From NCBI GenBank assembly GCA_001599355.1, contig BCGQ01000009.1, positions 186,001 through 250,000 of the forward strand: a DNA stretch of 64,000 nucleotides, in the 5' to 3' direction. Source of the DNA: Nakazawaea peltata. Lineage: Eukaryota; Ascomycota; Pichiomycetes; Alaninales; Pachysolenaceae. The notes under the pieces were generated by a model. It worked only from the letters and a program-made list of their open reading frames with translations, did not search any database and was not told the DNA's origin. Every line of letters starts with the position of its first letter. Position 1 is the first letter of the stretch. The translations under genes were made by a program, and so were the position numbers. Of the stretch, positions 33,179 through 40,476 are shown piece after piece.

Positions 33179-35320
33179 TTAATACTCTGAGAGTCTCATT
33201 TTTTGGGACATTCTATCAGAAAGTCCTGGTTCAGGAGATCCTCCTCGTGATTTGATTGAATCTGGATCAATATCAACTTGATGACTATCAATTTCGTAAC
33301 CCCCAAATAATCTAGCTAAATTATGTCTCTTAAATATTGGGATAGCCAGATTTACTGCTGCTGTAACTGCGGATGTCTCATCTTCTAAAGAATCCCTGTA
33401 TACCGTCTCCACCTCTACGAGATAATCTCGTAAAGTGTCTAAAAATCTCTTAGTTTGACGATGCTTGGAAGAAGCACAGATCGAAATCGAATTATCTTTG
33501 ATAATATACCCAATTCCAAATCCATTAGGAGATACTGGACCGAATCCAAATAATTTCAAAGATGGGTTACCGCAATTTGAGGTAGAAATTATAGTATTAT
33601 TGAGCTTATCCCAACCTTTATCGGCAAATATCTGAGGAAGCTCTATTAATTCATGTTTATGAGAGGCTCCTTCCAGAAGAGTCGAGGTGGTGGAGTCTGA
33701 GTCGGAAATTTGCATCTCAGTGGAGCTTGGACCACTGAAATATCTCTGCCAAATACAAAATAAGGCATATAAATGTCTATCTTGTCCTAACAGCAGAGAA
33801 CATTCTTTGGTTCTTTTAGAATGAGCACCACAAGCCTTTCTTAAGTACTCGATTTTCTCTGCATTTGAGATATCTTCTTTGAAGAAATTGGTTACAAAGG
33901 CATTACTTTCCATAGAAACTGTCCTGATCGCTTCGGTACGGCCATGGAGGAACTGTTTAGTCATCAGAGGCTCATAAGTACACTCTACTTTACCATATAA
34001 GGCGTAATAAGCGGCCTGGAAACTCATCTGGACAAAGGCATCTGGAGAGAATCCCATTTTTTTGATCCTCTCCATTCCAAATAAGTCGAAATCTAAAGCC
34101 GCAAACTCATTTTGGTGGATAAGATCTGATAAACGGGTCTCCAGGAACCGCAAATTCAACGATAAGGTCTTAGTAAGACGCCAATTCAATTTTCTAGGCG
34201 TAGTAATTACATCTCCAAATGATTTAGGATCACGAGAACTAGGATCTGGAGAATTAGACTTCCATAAAGAGGGAGAATTAAGGTTAATGGTCTTTGCGAA
34301 TCTCAAAATGGAATCGGTATAAATATCGGAAGCAAATCTTAACACCGTATGACCATCTACACCAGTATGTTCGAAATTTATACCCAGCTTCAGATTCTTG
34401 GTGATTATAATTTGCAATTTGTCGTACCATCTGTTGGTACATGTACCTACTTGGATTCCATCCTTCAAAGTACTGGTTCCACAGAGATAATTTTTCAGTA
34501 AACTTTTCAAGTCATCGATCACCACATCATCTAAACAGATGACAAAGAGCAGGGTATCGATGATATTCAAAATATCTCTATTGGTGTCGTCATTGAATAA
34601 TTCTTGACGTAAACCTGCCCAAATACGTCTATTCTCGGTGGTTAATAACCCAAATGAAGATTTGGCCATGTCTACACTACTCTTCAGCTCTGAATCGGCT
34701 AAGATACTCTTGAAATTCAGCTTGATATCGGTCTCGGTCAATATTATTTCATTGGAGGAGTCTAAAACGTCAAACCAATAGAACTGAGATTTGGAAATCA
34801 CAATTATATGGCGAGAGGAGCTGTCTGTTTGTAACTGGCATCCAGAAACCGATGGAATACGTGCACTACCAAACAATTTAGGGTATTGATCCATGTCTAA
34901 TGGGGTTCCATTCTTCAATTTGTCAGTGGGTAACTCATCTTTACGTAACAGACGAATAAATTTCAACGATGAAAGTGTTAATGAAGCCAGTCTGGTCACC
35001 TGAGTGCTCTGTAACGGAGTTGGGTCGTCTTCCAATAAAATGAATGGGTTCAAGTTCAATACCACTGGAGAATCATAGTTCAAATATGAGTCGTACCAAA
35101 ACTGTTCGATATACGAGTCCCTGGACTCCGAATATGATCTTAACAGATCATCTAAAACAGGTCCGGTTGTTTTCATGAATTGCTCGACCAGAATACATGT
35201 CTTCTTATGTTCTTCCTCGGTCTGTAAAGGCTTTAAAACCTGCAAATATTTGCTGCAAGTGTCCACCAAATTAGGGATGGGCAATTTAGGCAAATCGCCC
35301 TGGTATTGGAATGTTGACAT
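33179..35320 (-). CDS. YAT2: carnitine acetyltransferase, Yat2-like
   Basis: A 713-residue choline/carnitine acyltransferase that moves acetyl groups between CoA and carnitine for shuttling acetyl units to mitochondria during growth on ethanol, acetate or fatty acids. Motifs: the N-terminal LPKLPIPNLVDTC-KYL, INFEHTGVDGHTVLRF with the catalytic His, MSFQAAYYALYG, TYEPL-TKQF-HGRTEAIR and GFGPVSPNGFGIGYII. The DGHTVLRF form resembles the Yat1/Yat2 branch rather than Cat2. There is no mitochondrial presequence and no C-terminal PTS1 (ends LSEY), which fits a cytosolic Yat2-type enzyme, though yeast Yat2 is longer (923). ATG 35320 is chosen over an upstream TTG because the family homology starts right after it. 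Confidence 0.85.
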   Translation of the reverse strand: MSTFQYQGDLPKLPIPNLVDTCSKYLQVLKPLQTEEEHKKTCILVEQFMKTTGPVLDDLLRSYSESRDSYIEQFWYDSYLNYDSPVVLNLNPFILLEDDPTPLQSTQVTRLASLTLSSLKFIRLLRKDELPTDKLKNGTPLDMDQYPKLFGSARIPSVSGCQLQTDSSSRHIIVISKSQFYWFDVLDSSNEIILTETDIKLNFKSILADSELKSSVDMAKSSFGLLTTENRRIWAGLRQELFNDDTNRDILNIIDTLLFVICLDDVVIDDLKSLLKNYLCGTSTLKDGIQVGTCTNRWYDKLQIIITKNLKLGINFEHTGVDGHTVLRFASDIYTDSILRFAKTINLNSPSLWKSNSPDPSSRDPKSFGDVITTPRKLNWRLTKTLSLNLRFLETRLSDLIHQNEFAALDFDLFGMERIKKMGFSPDAFVQMSFQAAYYALYGKVECTYEPLMTKQFLHGRTEAIRTVSMESNAFVTNFFKEDISNAEKIEYLRKACGAHSKRTKECSLLLGQDRHLYALFCIWQRYFSGPSSTEMQISDSDSTTSTLLEGASHKHELIELPQIFADKGWDKLNNTIISTSNCGNPSLKLFGFGPVSPNGFGIGYIIKDNSISICASSKHRQTKRFLDTLRDYLVEVETVYRDSLEDETSAVTAAVNLAIPIFKRHNLARLFGGYEIDSHQVDIDPDSIKSRGGSPEPGLSDRMSQKMRLSEY

Positions 35321-36113
35321 GATTTTTAATAGGCCATTGAAAAGTTCAGGACAAGAAACGCAGTTCGAGCGGCCAGATCTCAAAGCTTAAATATGTTTCC
35401 GTGTTCTGACCGTGTTAAAATGTGTGATCATCTCATCCTTTAAGCCTTCCTAATTAGGGGTGATGGAGTTTATTATGGAGGATGCAGATGCAAAGCAAGA
35501 AATGAGTGACGCGCGCGATGGTCATCAAACAAAAGCTCCGTTTGGCCAGGGAAAAAGGAACAAACGGAGGATCGTACGATGAGGGACGGGGGAGGGGCTG
35601 ATAAAGAGGGACGGTTAGGCATGATAGGTAGAGAGTGACCGGGAGATAAGAAAGATTGGATTTGGGATTGAAATCGAATGATTTGAGCATGATATAGTTT
35701 GCCGATCAGGGATATTCGGGGAATTAATTTTGGTAGTGTATTAGGAGAAATTACCTAAAATGGATAAGTGATGAGCTGGAGGAAGGGAGAAATTATCTAC
35801 CTATCTAACTAAGGAACAATTATACTATGGACATATTGAAGTATGGAGATTTCGAAGCCTGGGAATATTGAACTATTAAATACGACATATGGCTAGTGAG
35901 TAGTGTGATAAGAGTAAGAGATTATTGAAGTCATGTAACTAATTGTCTGAATGTAGACTCACTACATATTTCCTATCTATTTCAGATCTATATATTATAT
36001 ATTTCCTTATCTTACAGAGGTACTCAGATTTCTGATCCTCATAAATTCTCTTTAATATTTGTTAATTTGAGATCACTTGATAGTCACTCAGTACCAATTT
36101 CTCTCAATTTTTA

Positions 36114-36362
36114 TCACTCCCTAATTGTCTTCAATCCAAAGAGAATAGTAGGACTATGACGTAAATTATGTGATGATTCAAGAGTCTGCAATTCTTCATA
36201 ATCATAACTCATACTGATTTCATGGTATGGTTGAAATATTTCTGCGAAATCAAGAAATGATTCTTCATGTTCATCCACACCACCGATCACATCATTGTCG
36301 CCCCATCTTTCCCAGAAAGAAATCCATGTTTTATTCACAATATAAAACAACTTTTCTAACAT
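36114..36362 (-). CDS. possible small protein, 82 residues
   Basis: From ATG 36362 this frame encodes a Trp- and acid-rich peptide beginning MLEKLFYIVNKTWISFW. A short amphipathic helix at the N terminus and an acidic middle give it a protein-like composition, unlike the random frames around it, and it stands alone in a large gap. No family is recognised and the frame is short enough to be chance. Confidence 0.3.
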   Translation of the reverse strand: MLEKLFYIVNKTWISFWERWGDNDVIGGVDEHEESFLDFAEIFQPYHEISMSYDYEELQTLESSHNLRHSPTILFGLKTIRE

Positions 36363-36822
36363 AATAAAAGGGGATAGCAATAAAAAATCACGGAAGAGTG
36401 CGTGGGCTTGAAAATTTTAGTTACTGTGCGTGATCAAAGGGTAAAAGGGGTGCCGTAATTGGGAGGTGGTGATATGAGTGGGAGAGTGAGTGGGAGTCTT
36501 GATATCGAGTCTTGATATCGAGTCTGGATTCTTTCGTGATTATTTACCAGTTTGATACCACTATTTAATTATAGGGATTAGAACGAAGAGATATGAGGGA
36601 ACAGAGGATACAAGATTTTATTTATAAGTGGGAAGGAAGGGACCAGTAAGAATAATGACGATAGAACATTTGACGAATTGACTCTAAAAATTGTGATCTA
36701 TAACTAATTTGTGATCTCTAGTTGAGACTGCCTGGAAATTCTTGTACAAATATGTTCCTCACATGTTGATTTTTTCTCGTTCCCTGCATTATCTGAGCGA
36801 TCACAAATGACTAGTCAGGGAA

Positions 36823-36935
36823 ACAATAAGGGTGAAGGGATAAAGGGGAGGTGAAGAAGTAAAGGGAAGGAATAAAGGAGTAAAGGAAGGAGAAAGGAAG
36901 TGAAAGGAGACGAATGAAGAAAGGTAAAGGGAAGT
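36823..36935 (+). repeat. polypurine tract
   Basis: About 110 bases on the plus strand are almost only A and G with rare T or C, built from words such as AAAGGGAAGG, TAAAGGAG and AAAGGAAG. It could form triplex DNA or a nucleosome-poor region. Confidence 0.6.
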
Positions 36936-36982
36936 GTATTATATGTTATAGACATTCCATCAGGAGTATCACTCTGTGCACC

Positions 36983-37020
36983 CTCCGTTACCCCTCCGTT
37001 ACCCCTACGTTACCTAACCC
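36983..37020. promoter_or_regulatory. CCGTTACCC array upstream of GRX3/4
   Basis: CGTTACC occurs at 36986, 36997 and 37008 with an exact 11-base period, followed by CTAACCC. TTACCC is the core of the Reb1 site, and the period equals one helical turn, so bound factors would face the same side. It lies 215-250 bases before the ATG. Confidence 0.5.
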
Positions 37021-37233
37021 CCCAAACTTCTTTACCCCACCCGATATTCCCGTCCACACTTTGCGTGTAGTCCCAGCGTCCCTCACCAGCAAATCACTTT
37101 TTTCCGATATGTAAGGCAAAATCACGTAATCGACTCAGCGCTTATTAAAGAAAAAAAATTTTAATCGGACTTTCGATCAGATAAAGGGGCAAAAAACCAG
37201 ACCAAGTTAGGGAGTTCTATACACAGCAGAATA

Positions 37234-38001
37234 ATGGGCGTTATCCAGATTGAAAACCAGGATCAGTTCACCAAGTTGACATCGGAGGATGTGGACCCTC
37301 AACAGTTGATTGCATTGTATTTCAACACTCCATGGGCCACTCCTTGTATCCAAATGAATGCGGTCTTTGAGACATTGGCCGAGGCCAATCCTTCGACACT
37401 TTTCATCTCGATTGATGCTGATAAACATCCTGAGATTTCCGAGTTGCTCGATGTGACAGCGGTTCCTTACTTTGTATTGATTAAGAATGGTACTATTTTG
37501 AAGGAGTTATCAGGGGCCGATCCAAAGGAGTTTGTCAGCGCTTTGAATGATTTTTCAAGACCCCCATTGGACCTGGGAGTACCAAACTCGGCTCTGCCAG
37601 CTACTTCTCTGGGATCTCTGGCTACTACTGCTCTGCCTCCAACACAAAAACTGCCACTGGAAACTACTTCCTCTGATGAATCCCCAGAACAATTGAATGA
37701 AAGATTGAAGAAATTGACTAATGCCGCTCCAGTTATGTTATTCATGAAGGGAACTCCAGCTTCTCCTCAATGTGGTTTCTCCAGACAATTAGTAGCAATT
37801 TTGAGAGAACATCAAGTAAGATTTGGTTTCTTTGACATCTTGAAAGATGATGCCGTCAGACAAGGACTTAAAACTTTCAGTGACTGGCCTACTTTCCCAC
37901 AATTATACGTCAATGGAGAATTCCAAGGTGGTTTGGATATCATCAAGGAATCCATCGAAGATGATCCAGACTTCTTCACTAACGCTTTGGCATCCTCCTA
38001 A
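37234..38001 (+). CDS. GRX3: monothiol glutaredoxin Grx3/Grx4 type
   Basis: A 255-residue protein with an N-terminal thioredoxin-like domain (WATPC, residues 34-38, with only one Cys of the CxxC pair) and a C-terminal CGFS glutaredoxin domain (Cys180 in QCGFSRQL). Grx3/4 bind a glutathione-coordinated 2Fe-2S cluster, deliver iron in the cytosol and signal iron status to Aft-type or CCAAT regulators. Glutathione-contact motifs MKGTP, WPTFPQLYVNGEFQGGLD are present. The linker (residues about 110-145) is encoded with seven CTG codons; under the CUG=Ala code it becomes an Ala/Pro/Ser/Thr linker instead of a Leu-rich one. Yeast Grx3 and Grx4 cannot be told apart from this sequence. Confidence 0.93.
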   Translation: MGVIQIENQDQFTKLTSEDVDPQQLIALYFNTPWATPCIQMNAVFETLAEANPSTLFISIDADKHPEISELLDVTAVPYFVLIKNGTILKELSGADPKEFVSALNDFSRPPLDLGVPNSALPATSLGSLATTALPPTQKLPLETTSSDESPEQLNERLKKLTNAAPVMLFMKGTPASPQCGFSRQLVAILREHQVRFGFFDILKDDAVRQGLKTFSDWPTFPQLYVNGEFQGGLDIIKESIEDDPDFFTNALASS

Positions 38002-38073
38002 GTTCATAGACATCGTGTAACAAATTATATTATAATGATAATGCTATATACATAAATAAAATAAATACAAGAC

Positions 38074-40209
38074 TCACCAATTGTCTTCATTTTCGAAACT
38101 GTCATCAGCTTGTAAATCTGCTAAGATATCATCTCCTACAACTACAGACTTCGGTGGTGGTTCGTCATCTTCTATAGGATCGTCATCGAATTCGTCGAAT
38201 TCTTCTTCGATTTGATCGAGTCCCAGAGTAACTACCCCCAAATATTGCTCTTCCATGGTCTTGAATTCTTTAAAACGCTTCGAGAATGAATCGTAGTCAT
38301 CTACAGAGTCGAAATGTTCTCCAACTTGCTGGAAATTCTGGGTAAATCGCCCTCCTAAACGTGGGAATTTAGGGATCATGCTGGATGGAATATATGAAAG
38401 ATGCTTTTCCCGCATGATTTGAGCACGCACTTCATTCTCTCGTTTCACAGAATTCACTATAGTAGGCTCTAATGCCCCGTCTACCATTATACAGTCATCT
38501 ACAGAGATCCAAGAAGCAACTGGCCCTTCAGAAACCGACAACGAGTTGAATTTCCAGTACTGAAAGTCCAAAATATCCGACCTGGTTCGTTGAAGTTGAC
38601 GTAGACATTTGTAATATCCCGTAAAATTCAACTTTTGATTCTTATATTTACTGAAATTCGACGACTCGTACTGTCCCAGCTTTACTTTCTGATCTATACT
38701 TCTCATATTATATCTGGTGGCCCTCACAGAGACTTGGCTGCCCAGTTCTTGAAGCTCCGAATTAATCAAGACATCGCTTATACTTAACCCATCTACAAAC
38801 CGATCCAACTCATCGCAGATTGGTATCCGGGCCGAGTTCAAAACGGAGTAATTCTCCAAGATATTTAAATTAAGTAAGGTCAGTTTATTGGAGAAATTGT
38901 TGAGCACATTGGAGATCGTAAGCTCATCAACACGGTCGTCATCTTCTTGGTCATTGGTATATTGCAATTTCTTGTAGTTGATTAACTCACTTTCCTCGTG
39001 AGCTGTGCCGTATATGACTTTCCCCACAGCATTAAAGATCCCTACATTTGTCTCTTTACCGAAACTTAAAAAGTCATCGTCTGTCTTCAATTTACCATGA
39101 TATCTAGCCCAGAACTCGAGACAATTGATCAGAGACCTCACATCTCCGATATTTGACAAATTGGTCAACTTCTCGGCCACCAGATCGAGGGGGATTTTAG
39201 AGAACACTTGGGGTTCTTTTTTTACAATAGAAGATAACAGTTTCTTTAAATAAGTCTTCAGGACGGGATTAAACTTGATTCGATGTAAACCTCGACTTGA
39301 TAACAATGACTGTCCAAGTACTGTATCTGCTACGAAATTGTTCTGGATATTATATGACAGTTCTCGGAAATCATCGTTGAACTCGTTCTCTGTAAGACAG
39401 ATACAGAGGGGAGGAACGGGGAAAGGGAATTCTAAATACTCCTGCAACAGTTTCTGGAACTTCAATTTAGTTTCTAAATGGAATACATTAGGAAGATCTT
39501 CTACGAGAACTACTTTTAAATTGGGTCCTGTCAACATTTTGGCTTCGTTGAGGAAGTTGGGGAATTGATCCACAGTACTTCCGGTGGAGTCGTTGAAAAA
39601 TTCCACTACAGCTCCAGTTGTGGAATCTGGAGCTCCAAAATCAGTGATATTGAGATCTAAGGTGCTATTAGGAACTTTATTCTTGACTTCTTTTATGAGT
39701 TCCTCGGACAATATCTTAATAACAGTACTCTTGCCTGAACCTGCAGGGCCTGTGAGAAGGAGTATTTTGGGAGAGCCTGACTGAGCTAAAATCATCTGTC
39801 TGAGAACAGTGGTCACTTCAGCAAGCTTCTTGGGATGCAATGCTATATCCTGAGACAGTTTAGGGGCAAATCTGTCTATCCAAAGCCGAGTGTCATCAGG
39901 GTCTTTCTCAGCGCTCGTCTCCTTGAAAGAGGGGAGTTTGCTCACCATATTAAAGACGGAATTGGTACTTTTGAGAGCCCTCCTTTTTCGCACAGGGGGC
40001 GATTCCACTTCCTCTTCAGTATCACTTACCAAAGAAACCACATCAACTATATGCTGTTGAGATTTCACCACCTCCACAATGCTACTGTTAGTGTTGTCTA
40101 TTTCATCATCATCGGATAATTCAGTATCCCTCAAATCGACAGATCGAGTACTCAGCTCGGTACTTCCTTCGAGCAGCGACCTACTTTGTCGTTTCCTAGT
40201 TCGTACCAT
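38074..40209 (-). CDS. RAD24: checkpoint clamp loader Rad24
   Basis: A 711-residue Rad17/Rad24-family AAA+ protein. With Rfc2-5 it loads the 9-1-1 clamp at damaged DNA and starts Mec1 signalling. The N-terminal 100 residues are disordered with acidic patches; then DTRLWIDRFAPK-x-SQDIALHPKK leads to Walker A LLLTGPAGSGKSTVIK (about residue 152) and Walker B VVLVEDLPNVFH. The middle carries GDVRSLINCLEFWAR, typical of RFC sensor-2 lids, and the C terminus is strongly acidic. Yeast Rad24 is 659 residues. ATG 40209 is used; the TTG one codon before it is discounted. Confidence 0.92.
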   Translation of the reverse strand: MVRTRKRQSRSLLEGSTELSTRSVDLRDTELSDDDEIDNTNSSIVEVVKSQQHIVDVVSLVSDTEEEVESPPVRKRRALKSTNSVFNMVSKLPSFKETSAEKDPDDTRLWIDRFAPKLSQDIALHPKKLAEVTTVLRQMILAQSGSPKILLLTGPAGSGKSTVIKILSEELIKEVKNKVPNSTLDLNITDFGAPDSTTGAVVEFFNDSTGSTVDQFPNFLNEAKMLTGPNLKVVLVEDLPNVFHLETKLKFQKLLQEYLEFPFPVPPLCICLTENEFNDDFRELSYNIQNNFVADTVLGQSLLSSRGLHRIKFNPVLKTYLKKLLSSIVKKEPQVFSKIPLDLVAEKLTNLSNIGDVRSLINCLEFWARYHGKLKTDDDFLSFGKETNVGIFNAVGKVIYGTAHEESELINYKKLQYTNDQEDDDRVDELTISNVLNNFSNKLTLLNLNILENYSVLNSARIPICDELDRFVDGLSISDVLINSELQELGSQVSVRATRYNMRSIDQKVKLGQYESSNFSKYKNQKLNFTGYYKCLRQLQRTRSDILDFQYWKFNSLSVSEGPVASWISVDDCIMVDGALEPTIVNSVKRENEVRAQIMREKHLSYIPSSMIPKFPRLGGRFTQNFQQVGEHFDSVDDYDSFSKRFKEFKTMEEQYLGVVTLGLDQIEEEFDEFDDDPIEDDEPPPKSVVVGDDILADLQADDSFENEDNW

Positions 40210-40476
40210 CAATAATAACAGACCGTTGTCTTACAAATGTCTGATCTACGACGCCCTTAACTTAATCACCATCGGTTACAAGATGCACTTGACATTTATT
40301 TCCTTATACAGTTAGTAACCGTTCATTACCAAAACAGGAAATCTAAAAGATATCTAAATTTCCCTTTCAGGAAGTTCCGTTTACAGTAATTTGACGTCAT
40401 CGCCGTTTTCGGAAATATCATTTTATTCATTTTAGCCGTCGACGGAGATGAGAGAGATAAGAGGGTAAGAATAACG
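40210..40476. promoter_or_regulatory. RAD24-KDM4 divergent promoter with two ECB-like sites
   Basis: TTACCAAAACAGGAAA (40326-40341) and TTTCCCTTTCAGGAAG (40359-40374) both match the Mcm1/early-cell-cycle-box pattern TTWCC-N6-GGAAR, 33 bases apart. TTTGACGTCAT near 40390 is a CRE/ATF-type palindrome TGACGTCA (40391-40398). Confidence 0.5.

Larger units (their letters stand above)
35321..37233. other. 1.9-kb gene-poor region
   Basis: The longest gap of the window. It holds a perfect Mcm1-type site CCTAATTAGG at 35449-35458 (129 bases before YAT2), a tandem GAGTCTTGATATC unit at 36495-36530, a purine tract (36823-36935), a CCGTTACCC array before GRX3/4 and one small ORF (36114-36362). Much of the rest is AT-rich. 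No RNA gene recognised; an origin of replication is possible but not shown. Confidence 0.6.

Noticed and set aside
35454-35690. 78-codon minus-strand frame upstream of YAT2
   Set aside because: Starts only at TTG, biased composition, and covers the Mcm1-type promoter site.
36914-37114. 66-codon plus-strand frame before GRX3/4
   Set aside because: Built from the polypurine tract and TTACCC repeats; no protein-like features.
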